NCBI GenBank assembly: GCA_002205965.3
Contig: NADL03000079.1
Coordinates: 248,001-312,000 of the forward strand
DNA length: 64,000 nucleotides
Direction of reading: 5' to 3'
Source: Kappaphycus alvarezii
Taxonomy: Eukaryota > Rhodophyta > Florideophyceae > Gigartinales > Solieriaceae
Shown here one piece after another: positions 31,688 through 44,110 of the stretch. Position 1 is the first letter of the stretch, and each line of letters begins with the position of its first letter. The notes under the pieces are model-generated. The model had not been told where the DNA came from. It worked only from the letters and a program-made list of their open reading frames with translations, and did no database searches. The position numbers were made by a program, and so were the translations under genes.

Positions 31688-32040
31688 TCAAGCCAATTGC
31701 AAAACCGTACGATGCGTCGAAAGCTGCGGATGGCACTCCAATCTACCAGAAGGTGGAAGGGAGGCCAGATACAAAGTCAATGTGTGGACAACGGATTTTT
31801 CCGATGCCGCAATTCTTGTCAATTTTTGATAATTTAAAATTTCAATCAACATATTTGAATATCGAAAATCAATACAGTGTGATTAGATTAAAAACTTCTG
31901 TAATCACAAAATGAGTCCTTTCGGTATGAAAGCAACAGTAAAAGGGTGTTTGAGAAACGAATGGCACTACACAACCAACAAGATCGTTGAACCCCCCAAC
32001 CTCATCTGCCACTGCTAATTACCAATATTCCCTGCAACCC
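31688..32040. other. Spacer upstream of the RING gene
   Basis: AT-rich near 31830-31900. No clear TATA. The open frame of the RING gene extends back to 31987 without an ATG. Confidence 0.4.
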
Positions 32041-32661
32041 ATGCAAAGGAAATCACTAATGTCCGCCCCTTATCATGACGCAAATGAACTGAGCTCCACA
32101 AGCCTCGGAACCTCCGGACTTTATGCGAAAACTGCGAAGAGGACATGTTTCGTTTTTATGAGCAGACTGAGTGTCATTCAAAATCGTCTCAAGGACACCG
32201 AAACTGGAGGAGATATTTGCAGTAATGTCGAAGATTGCTCTATATGTTTAGAACCATTAAGTGGCTCAAACACCATCAAGACACCGTGTGACCACTCCTT
32301 CCACCTTCACTGCGTTCTTGACCTTCTCTGTTATGACGAGAATCAGAATTTAAGAGCTTCCTGTCCGCTTTGTCGAAGAAATTTGGATGGGAATGCTATT
32401 ATAAATATAGGCAATGGCTTTCATACCACGACTAGTTTCTTAAGAACGATATTTACTGAAGAACTAACATTTTCTCAAGCTCTTCGCAACGCAATCATCT
32501 GTCACGGGGGCGCTTTTTTACCATCTTATGGCCCTAAAAGAAATTCTCATGTCACCGGACACCGAAAGCTTGTATCTAAGGCTGTCCGAGCTGAGTTCGA
32601 GATTCTGGGAACTCAAGTTAAGTCAGATGGATGTAATGAGGAGAACGTTTTCATATCTTGA
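32041..32661 (+). CDS. RING-H2 finger protein, putative E3 ubiquitin ligase
   Basis: An intact 206-codon frame from ATG 32041 (a second ATG follows six codons later). Residues about 68-114 form a C3H2C3 RING: CSICLEPL, then TPCDHSFHLHCVLDLL, then SCPLCRRNL. Spacing C-x2-C, C-x-H-x2... C-P-L-C fits RING-H2, which binds two zincs and recruits an E2 enzyme. Upstream residues are Ser/Thr-rich with no membrane segment. The C-terminal 100 residues (TFSQALRNAIICHGGAFLPS) are unassigned. It is the only clearly uninterrupted host-type gene here and lies between inverted LINE copies. Substrate and pathway unknown. Confidence 0.82.
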   Translation: MQRKSLMSAPYHDANELSSTSLGTSGLYAKTAKRTCFVFMSRLSVIQNRLKDTETGGDICSNVEDCSICLEPLSGSNTIKTPCDHSFHLHCVLDLLCYDENQNLRASCPLCRRNLDGNAIINIGNGFHTTTSFLRTIFTEELTFSQALRNAIICHGGAFLPSYGPKRNSHVTGHRKLVSKAVRAEFEILGTQVKSDGCNEENVFIS

Positions 32662-32767
32662 GAGACTATTTGGATTAGAGCTCTTTCTACAAAGGTAAAG
32701 GACATCTAATGCTCCTGTGAACCAAATTTGTCATAAATTCACTACCTGCAACCATATTTCCTTTCCT
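32662..32767. other. 3' flank of the RING gene
   Basis: About 100 bp with no canonical AATAAA seen. It meets the truncated 5' end of the right LINE copy. Confidence 0.4.
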
Positions 32768-35480
32768 GGGTGATACTATTTCGTGGCTCTGTTCTCTCGT
32801 CTACCCGAGCGCCTGTACGTGCAGTCCGCCCTCTCGTTCCCTTTCCTGCGTCTGTCCTAGGACCAACTCTCGTCACACCACACTATATGGCGCCGAAAAC
32901 AAACCGTCCCGCTGCCACCCTCAGCAACTCTGCCGTTGCTCTTTCACATGCCGCGCTGGATTTCTTGGTCAAGTCTGCCTCACTGCTTGACAGAGCTGTG
33001 AACCTTGCTGATCCCGCATCAACCGACTATTTCCTGGCGTCCAGCCTGAAAACCTCTCCGTTCAACGCGTTTAAGCCGTCTTTCCAGAACAACCCGCAGC
33101 TTACGTCTGGTTTGAACATTCTTAACGCGCTTGTCGGCGTTAATATTTCCTCACCCCGTTCTCCTTCCGCTTCCGACGCCAAGTCGCCTGACGAGATCCT
33201 GCGGTCACAGCAACAAACCCGTATCTGCAAGCGGTCAAAGCTCCAGCGGCCCAAGCCCCTGTGCGGACCCATCCTATTCGCGTACTTCTCCCTCTCGGTC
33301 GTGAAGGTTCCACTGCGCATCGCGATTCTCGACGCCCGCCCAGCACCTAAGTTGGCAGGCACTGTTCGTAATGCACCCGCGGCCTTTTCGGAGGTAATCA
33401 GAAGCGTTTCGTTCGCGTCTTGTTACCCCTACCTTCCAGATCCACAACCCGTCCCAGTTTCGTGACGTCCTCTCCGCCGGTGGGTTCCTGGGTTCCTTTT
33501 CGATTACCCAATCCGCCGATCCCAACCATTTCTACATCTGTGCGGCGGAACGTGACCTAACACCGTCAATGCTGCCTACGGCTATTACCGCACCTGTGCA
33601 GCATTCCGATAATTTCGACGCCAAAAACTTACTTCTCCGGAATACTAGATCCAGGGACTGATCTCTCGCTGATGACCTCGTTGCAGTATGGCAAGGTCTG
33701 CGTTCTGAAATCTCTCGCTTGGAAGACGACAATTGCAAATGGTCTCCGGCTCGATCCTTCGCCACCGCTCTCCGGGATATCGATACGAAAATACTTGCCA
33801 AACTGTCGGACCTCCCTGGTTTCCCTGGAGCAGTCCCTCTGCCTCCCCCACCAGCAGCGGCAGGTGGATTCAAACGCCGCCGTACCCAGACTGCCCCTGT
33901 TCCGCCTCAAACGGATGGCTGGATTACGTCGGCCCCGAATGCCCAATCGCCCATCCCTCCGCTCCCTACTACACCAGCAGACACCAACCCCTATGGTCTC
34001 CTCGAACACATTCCCGCCCCCGATGCCGACATGGATCCTAACGCATGAATCTCCCAGCTGTGAATCTAGTTTCAGGACCATCCCAGTCACCCCTCACCTT
34101 CCGCTCCCTCCTCTCCGCCCCCTTCCCTGTTCTCACCTTCATTCCTCGCCCGGTCCAAGCCGCGGCTTACGACTTATACTTTGCTGCCTTGTACCGCGTT
34201 ATATCTGCTCCATCGCCAGAGCACAGGACTCGAGCCCTTCTGGAACTTCTTGCCATCCCGAAGTTGGTTTTCCGACACAACCGCCCCCGCGCTCTTGGCC
34301 GCCGCCGCAGGGAAAATTGCTCCAGCCTTGTCGACCGCATCCGCATGGCCTCTAGCCGCCTCTATGATGACCTCTTCGATCGAGGCCTCCTCGTTGTTCA
34401 TCTCCGCCCCCTCTCCGATTCCATCCCCTCCCACCCTCGCCCGCCCTGACACGGCCCTTCGCAGATGCCGCCGCTTCCTCTCCCGGGGTAGCCCTTCCCG
34501 GGCCACAGCAGCCCTTCTCCAAGTCGATCCCCCACTCTCCCCCAGCGAAGCTACCTTTCAATCCTTGGCTTCACTTCATCCCCGCCCCCCATCCCAATCA
34601 CTCCCATGCCCCCTCACGGTTTGCCTCCGCTAAAGTTCTCGGTCTCGGATGTCCGCCGTGCCATTCACAGCCTGGATCCTTCAACCGCTCCTGGGGCCGA
34701 TGGTCTATCCCAGTGTTCCTGCGAATGCTGCTTCGCCCGGCAGGTGGGGTCACGCCCGGAGGGATTGCCTACATGCCCTGACAAAGTTCCTCAACCTCTG
34801 TTTGAACAGCGATCTGCCGGCCGCGTGCCGCCGTATTTCTGCGGAGGCCGTCTTACTGCGCTGCCGAAGCCAAACGGGGGAATCCGTCCGATCGCGGTTG
34901 GGCTTCTCTACCGACGCCTAATTTCTAGGCTCGCGGCACACAAAGCCACCCCCGCCCTCCGCTCTACCTTCTGCCCCATCAGGCGTGGTAGGCGCCAAGA
35001 ACGACACCGATGCAATAATTCATTCTGTGCGTCGTCTTCCCCAGAGATCCGAGTTCCACGACCACCTACTGTTCCAGATCGACCCTTGCAACGCTTTTAA
35101 TTTTATTTCCCGCCATCGCAATCTGGAAGCCGTACAAACGCATGTCCCAGACCTCGCACGGTGGGTACACTCTTATTACGATGCTCCTACAGGGCCTTCT
35201 TTCGAACCTTACTATGTCTATAGTTCAGGGGCACTCAACAAGGTAATTCTTTCCGTCCCTTGCTCTTTGCGTTAGCTCTCCGTCCTCTCATGCTATCGTT
35301 ACAGGAGAAGTTCTCAACTGCCCTGAACGCTTAGTACGCAGAAGACGACTACATTTTCCTTCCTCGCTCCCAAGCCGCCGCGGCTATCCATTTCATCCAC
35401 CTTGAAGGACGTCCACTCGGATTCCACTAGACCTTGCAAAGACCCAAGTTACGTCTGCTCCCCTTCCCACCCCCTTTGCC
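32768..35480 (+). mobile_element. Right LINE copy of the inverted pair
   Basis: Begins at ACTATTTCGTGGCTCTGTTC, the same sequence found on the minus strand near 31400, and is nearly identical to the left copy up to about 34980. It then continues further through RT. The 5' leader present in the left copy is missing. ATG at 32887 (MAPKTNRPAATLSNSAVALS). Differences from the left copy are mainly one-base indels, so no long frame survives. It ends near 35480, before any endonuclease. Confidence 0.8.
34606..35480 (+). pseudogene. Reverse transcriptase of the right LINE copy
   Basis: Split over three frames: VRRAIHSLDPSTAPGADGLS and LTALPKPNGGIRPIAVG (fingers), then GAKNDTDAIIHSVRRLPQRS and DPCNAFNFISRHRNLEAV (motif A, first catalytic Asp), then the QQG-type motif near 35225-35250 (altered) followed by RPLLFALALRPL. 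The catalytic Y-x-D-D appears at 35335-35349 as Tyr-Ala-Glu-Asp-Asp, apparently with an extra codon. This is the usual order of a non-LTR RT. Several one-base shifts make it inactive as read. Confidence 0.75.
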
Positions 35481-38029
35481 ACTTCCCTGGCCCTTTTTGT
35501 TGAATACTGGGTTGGGAACGCTGACTAGTATCAGCTGAGCAAACTGGTTTTTGGTGCTGCCCTTTTCCTAGAACTTTTCTCTGCAATCTAGTGCAGCTAT
35601 ATAAACTGAGCACCCATGGTAACCCATTATTCCCTAGCAGGAAGGACCTGTCTAAACGTAACACAAAGGCAATTATTTTGTATACCCTTCAATACATAGT
35701 CGATTTCCCAACCAGAGATGACTGTTCTCAGTCCTACAGCTCCTGGCTGATTCGAAGCAGCAGCATAAAAGATCTTGACCCCACAATATCTTGTCAATTC
35801 ACGTACGTATACATCTTGTCATATTATGGTAACATAATGTAACATATTGTCCAATAGAAGCATAGATCAATACTGGAATTCAACCTGATAGAGATTTTAC
35901 GTTCTTAAAATTTGCTACCCCTGGTTCCATCGTGCTGGGATCTCCGATTGGCTCGGGCCCTTTTCTTTCCCAAAGTTTCCCAAGCTGCTAAATCGCAGTT
36001 GACTGTATCTCCCAATCCTTCGAGACTGAGATGATGTTCAATTGGCTTTCCACTTACACTGCTTTTGTGCGAACGCCTCCGAGGTCATGCACTTGATACG
36101 TATGCTTCCCTTCACTTAATCTGCGGTACTCGCCGCTAGCTTCGATCAGAAGCAGAGGGAAGCGTTCCACCAATTTGCAACTGCCTGCCCGGATCAATCC
36201 TGGCTCCATGACTCTCGCAATTTTTCGATGGAACGGTCTAGGTCTCCTGCAAACTTCAGAAGTTATCGAGGCTGCTTAAGCAGCACCTGTAATTGATTCT
36301 GTTGGACTAACTACGACCTGTTGACTCTTTCCAGGACCGCCATTGATTAGATCCTCGGTCCGCCATCTCGATCTTATCCTCCGCCACACGAAGCTGCCTT
36401 CGGTGCTTACAACTACGGCTCTTTTTGAGCGTTGTTTATCGATGGTCTCCGGCGAAATGCGCCAGTCTGCAATCACAACTGAACTCAGGCTATCGAATTA
36501 CGATAGGATGTTCTAGTCCGCACCAGCACCCGAACGAGCACGGCTCCTCTCCGTGAGTACATCTTCCTCTCCTCTGTTTCTCTTTGCTTCATCACCCCCA
36601 CCGCGATACATAGATGTCCTGTTCTGCATGAAAAGTCGCTCTGGCTCTCATTCTCAACATCGCGCTATTTCCTGAATCTTCTCGCTGTGCGGCTGCTCCC
36701 GACGCTCGGCCGACGTCGCACCCGTCTTAGATCCCGACGGCAACACGCGTTGACCTGCAATATGATGACGGAATGACACATCGGCATCTCGTCCTCCGCA
36801 ACGTTCTGGCCCGCTCCTGTAAGGAATTTGTATCGTCACCTGTTGGCGTGTCTCAGGAGATAGACGAATAGATACAGACGATTATTTCGTAATCTTTGTA
36901 AGGGGATTCAGGACGCAAGAGGTTAAAGGAATTCAGGATAGAAAAATGCATTTTTTTAAGATTTACTCAGTTTACTCCAACTCTGTTAACCCTTTTGTAG
37001 CACTCCAAAATTCGATAAACCAGCCAAGAATGCGAAACTTCAGCCCCAACGAACTAAGATAGCCACAAACCAGTAGACAATTTACCTGGGCCACAAAACT
37101 AACAATAAGTGCGTACTGAAAACCACGTTGTTCAACTTAAACCATGAACTAGAATCAGGTAGCATTCTTAGCGAAATACCAACTTGACTCCCCGCCTTAA
37201 CCAGAAATTTAGCATGCACTATCAGAAATCACATCAAAACGCAAATCAATTAACACATGTAGAATTGTTTTTCGATTGACAAAAAAACAGAAAATCTTAC
37301 AATAACTCAAAAGATAACCGCCTAGTGTCTCCCACTCCTGGAAGTGCGGAAGATATTACATCAATTAGGCGGAACGATCGACGATTGTCGCACCCACATA
37401 TACCTCAGAGAAATGTATCTGAGGTCGGAAGGTGAAGGAGGAACAGAGAGCGGGTATCACGCTGTAGCGATCACGCTTTAGCGGTCCCCCAACTGCAATG
37501 GGCAGTTGGAATTTTAATTCCCAAGGGTCTGACCCAGGTCTTGCGCTCTCGGAGCTAGGGCTGGTCCGAGGGGAAAATTCGCATAATCTTGCGATCGGCC
37601 AGTAAGAAATTATCATCATTGATACTTGATTATCTGTGGCTAAGCTAGAACCAAACGTTCTAAACTGACCTGTGGGTACAGTCTAGATCATATGCACATG
37701 GCCGTATACTAGTATTTCATGATGCCACGTGAGGGGACTCGTTGATGTCCCTTGAGGGCTTCAATTGTCAGATAAAAACATAAGCCGAAATTGCTTACTT
37801 GAACGTTGCTCAAGTCAGGTTCAGAATGTTCAGTATGCTCAGGATGGTCCAACTTGAGGGGAAACCTTATAGCCAAGTTGTGCAAATTTGATTTCACACC
37901 CTCGTCTAGCTCGGCTTCTCTACAAAGTTCCCACTCCTCTACCAGAATTCCAACTCGTCTGGCATTTGGAGTCCCCGCGTTACAAATGGACATTTACATT
38001 ACCGCTACATACGGCTTCACAGTACCGAT
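35481..38029. other. No supported gene
   Basis: TATATAAACTGAG near 35600 resembles the TATA region of the LTR-like blocks at 50571 and 58986. The minus frame 36276-36476 and the plus frame at 37806 are shadows or unassigned. 36950-37330 is AT-rich. 2.5 kb with no motif that I can defend. Confidence 0.4.
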
Positions 38030-38450
38030 ATCGCCGTCGACGTCATTGCTGCCCACTCCTCCGAACGCCGCAACATCTCTCCAATTAAGATTACCGCGGG
38101 CGCTGGGCGCGGCACTCGCAGAGCGAGAGAAACATTTTCATTACCGCACTTACTCCGAAAAAATGATATCCTCCTCTCTCCCGTCGGGATTGATATCTTT
38201 GGTGCCTTGGGCGACAACTTCCAAGGTTTCTATTCGCCGACTCATTTCCGTTGCTGCTCCCCGTCGCATTTTCTCCCCTCAACAGGAGCTCCGCAACTTC
38301 GTGATTCGTTTTGCGTTAAATCTTCAAGTAATTCAGGCGCAACATGTATCCATCTGTCGCCCGTATTCGCAGCCAATTTCTCAATACCTTCCGCACGCTT
38401 CTGGGCAACATTGTGCAATTCATAATGATTTACCACCACATCACAAACCT
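38030..38450 (+). pseudogene. LINE family 2 C-terminal fragment, longest copy
   Basis: One frame reads RRNISPIKITAGAGRGTRRA, REKHFHYRTYSEKND, LLSPVGIDIFGALGDNFQGF. After a shift, LRNFVIRFALNLQVIQAQH and LNTFRTLLGNIVQFIMIY follow. Copies at 3040-3400 (minus) and 12846-13082 share this order. The C-terminal part is distinct from the 'NAACLLAGL' LINE group, hence family 2. No RT is attached, consistent with 5' truncation. Confidence 0.58.
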
Positions 38451-38869
38451 GACCGGTGGTAATATTTCAGTTTCACGGATGTACAAACGACGAATACTCA
38501 CTTGGATGCAATGGCAATCAAAGGAACGAGCTCGGATTCTCCCAAGCTGAGATCCCCGCTCATCAATTACAGTACATGTTAATGATAAATCTTCAGAGTA
38601 TGACATTCTCAGAGCCAATTATCTAAAGAGGGAGACGTTGCAAACGATAAGAGTTCTACCGAAACATGGTTGTGGGAATGAGAAGAGATGACTAAGAACA
38701 GTTAGTCGAGGAGCTCCAAGTGCGTGCACGAGGAGCAGGGTCTACAATCTATGCTCAAGGAATATCGTTAGAGAAATGTTTTCTTTGAGACAGAAGTTGA
38801 TTTTTTGCCTTCGTATGTTTGGTAACTCTGAATAATATTCCTTATAAGGCAGACTTAATACCAGTGAGC

Positions 38870-39235
38870 AAACATTACCGCGTTAGACATGACGCCCGCG
38901 GCAACGTGGCTTTGGTTATGTACTGCTCGGACATTCACATAGGTCTCCATCGCTCGGACTGCCACGTTCCCGGCGACACTGGTTAGCACCAATTACGCGT
39001 CTGCGTGCCAGCCTCCAGGTTGGATATTGGAAAAGATACAAGCATTCCTCTAGCGGAATTCGGGAGAAGGGTTCATACCTTCTACGCTTGGCGGAAATTG
39101 ATGCATTGAGGGAGGTGAGTGGATTAAAAGTACTCATTTTCCTATTAGACTGCGCAAAAACATTAGCGAATGTGACCTCAAAAACGTCTGTTCCTCCGTT
39201 TCTAGCCATTGTCTGGATATCCGGCCTTCTGCGGT
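38870..39235 (-). pseudogene. LINE endonuclease-to-C-terminus fragment
   Basis: The minus strand reads GGTDVFEVTFANVF (endonuclease D-V-T motif), an insertion or decay, then VAGNVAVRAMETYVNVRA and QSHVAAGVMSNAVM (C-terminal motif). It resembles the better preserved copies at 61775-62362 and 55310-55672. Three frames are used. Confidence 0.55.
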
Positions 39236-39954
39236 GAAGCCCCCGTCGCTGCCCGATTTCAGGGTGGTTGGCTGCTTTCTAAAGGTCTTGGGGGAGTAGA
39301 ACGACTTTACGGTCATGTCGACGGGTTCGATGCCTCCCATTCAGGCAGTGCACGAAATGATCCCCGTATCAGTCGAGGACGTCAGGGCATTTTGTCTACA
39401 TCGCAATATCCGTGGTAGGTACCGGCAAGATTCCATTGGCCAGCCTGTTGGAAGCTGTATTGGAGGCAAGGAAAGCACCTTTCGCGGTTCTTTTCGCCGA
39501 TATGATCCCTTAGCCTGGGATTGGTTTCTTAGGGTCCAGAGGTTTCACCAGTAGTTGGAGTTTCTGGGAATAAATCCGAGTCCAGTATCTTCCGGCTAGT
39601 GTCCGAAGACTTCGCTCCATCATAGCGTCAAAAAATCGGCGCTCCCGCCGTGCAAGAGGGTGGCACACACGAAGGAGGCATTCTATCTTTCATACCTCTA
39701 AGCAATTGAGCAAAAGCTGAAAAGCCACTTGCGTATTGTTAATGTCTATGACATATTCGAGGAACGGTTCGAGGGACTGGACTGAGTAGTGAAGAATTTG
39801 TTTGAGCGGTCCGAGTAACCGAAATGGGAATTTAGGGCACCTGCATTCTCGATATACATTCTTGCTTCAGCGCCTTCGGATGTATGTGTTAAAAGGGCCA
39901 CGGTGGCGCAGTAGGCCACCAGATCCTGCATTTCGGCAGAGATAGGTGAAAATG
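39236..39954. other. No supported gene
   Basis: Plus frames 39209-39554 and the minus frame 39746-39931 are open but unrecognised. GGTTCGATGCC at 39325-39335 matches a pol III B-box, but no A-box or tRNA fold fits around it. An A-box-like GGTGGCGCAGTAGG lies at about 39903. Confidence 0.35.
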
Positions 39955-40115
39955 TTTGGTTCTTTTACTCTGGAAGAGGGAAACGTTTGGGTGTTTTACT
40001 CTTGGAAGGTATATCCGATCTATCCCATGGTTTTCCAGACAACAATAATCGACTCAAAAAGGGTATACCGACACCGTAAGGGGGAAGGAACTCTCTTGGA
40101 AGATATATCTGATCT
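39955..40115 (+). repeat. Repeat family A, full copy between partial copies
   Basis: A partial unit (TTCTTTTACTCTGGAAGAGG), a full unit from 39988 (CGTTTGGGTGTTTTACTCTT to TATACCGACACCGTAAGG), then a third start (CTCTTGGAAGATATATCTGA). This suggests the family can expand in tandem. Confidence 0.75.
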
Positions 40116-42924
40116 AGGGATAGGTGTATTACCCGCTGGTGGCGTCGATGGACGAGAGTGTTTCAACAGCGCGGGCGATATGGCCGTGGCCCAAAATGAT
40201 GTTTCCGTGATAGTGATGTTATAGATGGAGCAACAAGTTATCCACTGTGTCGCCTTCCTGATTACCTCATCGTAGGAGCAATCACGCTAAAAGACATATT
40301 TTCTTAACTTACCGGGGCTACATATGCACTTCCAATAAAACTAAGAACAAATTATATAGCGTAATTGAAGGCTGCATCCTGATCCATATACGAATTACGT
40401 TAAGGTTCTAGCTAAGGAGCAGCGACACAAGTCGGACCCCGTATTTGACGCCAACATTAGTATCCCAGCAGTCTCAATAAGTAGCTTCTCGGATCACAAA
40501 GAAGTCTTTACTTACCGTTCTATCCATCCCGGAGGTGCATCTACAAGTGTGAAACATAACGAAATTCCTAGTACAAACAGGATGTTGTTGTAGCCAGCAG
40601 TCCTGTTTCGCACAATTCTAAGAATTTTTCTAACCAGAATCTTGTCACAGTGGCAGCTATCCTACCTTCTGCGAGTCGAAATGCAGTTAATTTGTCGCAT
40701 AGAGATCCCAGCATTTGTATACATTATTCTGCTCCTCTTAGAAAAATTTCATTTTGAGGACCACCGAACCCTTGCAATCATCTTCAAAATGAGTACAGAC
40801 AGCTTGAGTAGGGGCAGGAATTGGAGAATTGTGAGAATCAGAGGCTGAATAAAAAGTCGGGGAGGTGTATACTGGAGAATTTAGTGGAGCTAGAGGGATT
40901 AGACCTTCTGTGGGGGAAGTAGGACTCTTAAATGAATCCTGCTATATTAATGTTAGATTTTGGGAACAGTAAATATTGAAAGAACTAAAAAGGAACCCTT
41001 ATGAAGAAGCTTATTTTAATTTAAGGAAAAGGATGGGTTTTCATGCAATCTTTACTAATATGGCTACAACAATATGAGTGTGGAATTTTGCAAGTCTCGG
41101 AAAGATATCTTTACTTCAAGTAGAGATCTTTTGAAAGCAGGAACAAGTGGGCATGTACTAAAAAAAAAGTAAAAGCGTCAATTTGCTCTGCTAAAGCTGT
41201 ACGGTGTAAGCTAGGGAACTAATTTGGATTAAAAATTAATTCCAATCCATAAAATATTGGTTTCCTTAGGCTCAGTGAAACTTTAGTAGCTCATATTTTG
41301 AACTCACAGTTCGTCTCTTCATACGAACGCCCGCTGGTGCCATACATCATTTTCCTCTTTGCTTGCCGACATTTCTACGTTATCGATTCTCCTTTCAGTT
41401 AAAACGAAGATTTCAGATTATCAAGAGTTTTATTCCTCTCTAAATATACTACCACTGTTGATGAAATTACGATTAAATACGTATGAGCTGATTTTAGTCA
41501 GCGCTTTTACGTTGAATGGATCACTTAGAAAATTTGGGAGTAGTTAATTGTGGGCTGAAAATCTCAGTCTAATAAAATGATTTTCCAGTACCGCATACTG
41601 GAAAAAAGAAGTGCGTGGAATTTCAGACCGCTTCAAGGACAAGAAATCTTCTCAATGCATAAATTGTCAGCAAGACATGTAAAATACTCTAAAATTTCTG
41701 CCCTACCTCGTGCTTTCGTATGTTCCATCCTTTCCGCTTTAGTGTGCTGAAATGAAAGCAGATGTTAAGCAAAAAAATACTAATATAAACGAGGATAATT
41801 TTTCGAGATATTTCTACATAACAATGACACAGACGAGCTCTTTAAGAATACATAATGTTTGTAAAATGGTTTTCTACACATTGAAATTGATTCAAAGGGT
41901 GTGATTTATAAATAAATTCAACTGTATGAACCCTTGGAAGAGAAAATAATACCAAACTTTTCTCTTGTAAAAATCATCTTCTCATAGATAGAATCGCAAC
42001 ACCTTTGATTGACTGCAGAGTATGACTGCTGAGAATGTATAAATATGTGTTATTGGCCGAAACCTGATGAAAATCTCTTACAAACATTTAAAGAAATTTA
42101 TGAGACAAAAATCTAATCGACCATTACTCACGCAATCACAAAAAAAAATACCGGAGATCCATTCTATTGTTGAGGCCCGTGAATCACATTCATCGAGAAT
42201 GTTTTAAAGCGAACATTAAATTTTTGAAGATGACCCTATTTTCTTCTAGTTCCGCTTCGAAAATATTTCGAGCCTTACTTTTGGATTCGTAAATTTCAAT
42301 CACTTTAATTATTCCAATTTTATAGAAGAGGAATATCTGGATGGATTCTAATCTTGAAAATATTTGAGTAGTTACTGCTTAGTCTAAAATGTGTTAAACT
42401 GAATTACTGTACACTTTATCGAATCGTTTAAGAGCATATCCCCTTTCTCATCATATGCATTATTAGCATAAATATATAACTTTGGTAATTCCTTACAGTA
42501 CATGGGTCATCGAATTAATAATATTAATTTTGATGAGCATTGACTAAAATCGATTTTTCATTTAATGTATACTTAAAGTTCAAACACGAGTAATTAGTAC
42601 TTGTGTACGTGTCCAATTGAAATAGATTTATGTGGTATCAGAGTTTGCTAAAACTCCTTAATTTATTTTTCGAGGCCATCCCGAGTTTTCATTAAGGCTG
42701 AATTTCCACACGCTCTCTCAACTATTGGTCGGCGATTTGAAAACTATTTGAGGAGAAATGTTTCAATCCTTTTTAATAATGTGTTTTTTCCATGATTCAT
42801 TACTCCTGCAATTACAATAATATTCGCAAGGTGGTGCGAAACCTTGTAGTTAAAAATGAATTTCAGACATGGGCTCTTGGTAATTTCCGGGAAAATTCCG
42901 AATAATTATATTCTGTCTGGTAAT
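40116..42924. other. AT-rich region, nothing recognised
   Basis: Low GC from about 40,900 onward with short frames only. Composition matches decayed copia family 1, but no motif was found until 42925. Confidence 0.4.
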
Positions 42925-43215
42925 TGCGTACTGGTGATTACGTACGCTATTCAAAAGGTGCATCGACACCCGGAATATTGAAAACGCTTCAAAATCTACT
43001 TCGCACTGCTTACATCAAAATGCTTTTTAAAAATGTTCTAAATCAAGGGATTTCGCTCTAATTAATATTTTCAATGACACTTCAAGTCTACCTGAAGCAT
43101 TGGTACCAATTTTACTCCAGGATATTTAAAAAAATCATTCACTCAACATGCATCCACTCTGGCTGCAGAGTTTACCAAGTACGAATATGGAGCCAATTTT
43201 CGAAAAACTGAAGTA
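42925..43215 (+). pseudogene. gag: Decayed copia gag remnant (element 1 family)
   Basis: TACCTGAAGCATTGGTACCA, then TTTTACTCCAGGATAT and a CTCTGGCTGCAGAGTT block match element 1 at 14650-14745 (ACCTGAAGCACTGGTATCAT ... TTTTGGCTGCTGCTTC). The upstream CGCTATTCAAAAGGTGCATC matches CGCTATTCATAAGGTGGATC at 14499. This is the middle of gag only. Confidence 0.6.
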
Positions 43216-43804
43216 CTTGAGTATTCGCAAATATCCTTTACTCTTCGTGTAGGACAAAAAGAATAATTAAGTTTAAAAATATGTATAGTTAAGATATGTA
43301 AATATCTCTGAATACGTCCAGTACTCCCCACGTAAACACTACTAGGACTAAAATTTAAAGAAAATTACTATCCCAAGAAGCCCGGAACTTGTAGATCCAT
43401 CGAGTTTTGAAAGATATATTGATAAAATTTCTATCATGTTTTATGAAAGATAAATGAATTGGTGATTTTCCACTTGAAATATCTCTATTAAAATGTAGGA
43501 ACCACAGAATATTTTGAAAGTGAATAAAACATGGTTCTGCAATGCTTCTCATGACTAAATAATTACCTTGTTTCGCAATAGAATAATCTATCCATATAAT
43601 TTTAACATATCGAACTGTTTTATTTTGATTTCAATTAAACTATTTTGTTTAGTTTAAGATTCATCTAGGTATTGAATGATTTTTTGCTTTATTTTGGTTT
43701 TATATAGTAATATAACTATCGTCAACTAACTTTGCCCCGAAAAATTTTAGTTGTTTGTTTGAAAATGAAAAACGAACTAAATTGTCGAGTCTGCAGAACA
43801 ATAC

Positions 43805-43882
43805 AAATAGGTTAGGTTAGTAACTTGAAATCATGACTAGAATTAGATAGTAGCTGAACCACATTTTTCATTATTTACTGTA
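43805..43882 (+). repeat. Direct repeat, left unit (period about 991 bp)
   Basis: AAATAGGTTAGGTTAGTAAC ... AGCTGAACCACATTTTTCAT recurs at 44796-44873 (AATAAGTTAACTTAGTAGG ... AACTGAACCACAATTTTTCA). Confidence 0.65.
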
Positions 43883-43902
43883 AGTCCTCCAACGGATCTG
43901 CG

Positions 43903-43995
43903 CGCGGCAGTGGTCTAATAGTCAAGACAGACACCCACAAGCTCGTTGGACACGCTCTTACGTAAGAGACTGCTAGGCTGTAAGTTTGAATCTCA
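43903..43995 (+). other. tRNA-derived-looking sequence with 14-bp palindrome
   Basis: GGCAGTGGTCTAATAGTCAA resembles an A-box and AGTTTGAATCTC a B-box, about 77 bp apart. Between them lies the perfect palindrome CTCTTACGTAAGAG (43958-43971). No full cloverleaf can be drawn, so this is more likely a retroposon head than a tRNA gene. Confidence 0.4.
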
Positions 43996-44052
43996 TCTTA
44001 GTCCGATAGTTCGAACTTACAGGGAGAAATCAACAGCTCCAATTCCCGTCTA

Positions 44053-44110
44053 ATTCTAGTGTCTATTCGTCACAGCACTGTTCACAAAGTTTGTTCTCAT
44101 GTGAGGACAG
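44053..44110 (+). repeat. Second copy of the CCTCATATGAGG-type repeat
   Basis: TAGTGTCTATTCGTCA ... AAAGTTTGTTCTCATGTGAG, like 8983-9040. Confidence 0.55.

Noticed and set aside
29175..35000. Inverted repeat as a simple palindromic-read artefact
   Set aside because: The arms are separated by 1.1 kb of unique sequence with a gene, have different 5' ends, and the right copy extends further; an artefact remains possible but is not the simplest form.
39325..39335. GGTTCGATGCC as part of a tRNA gene
   Set aside because: Perfect B-box match but no T-stem pairing, no acceptor stem and no A-box at tRNA spacing.
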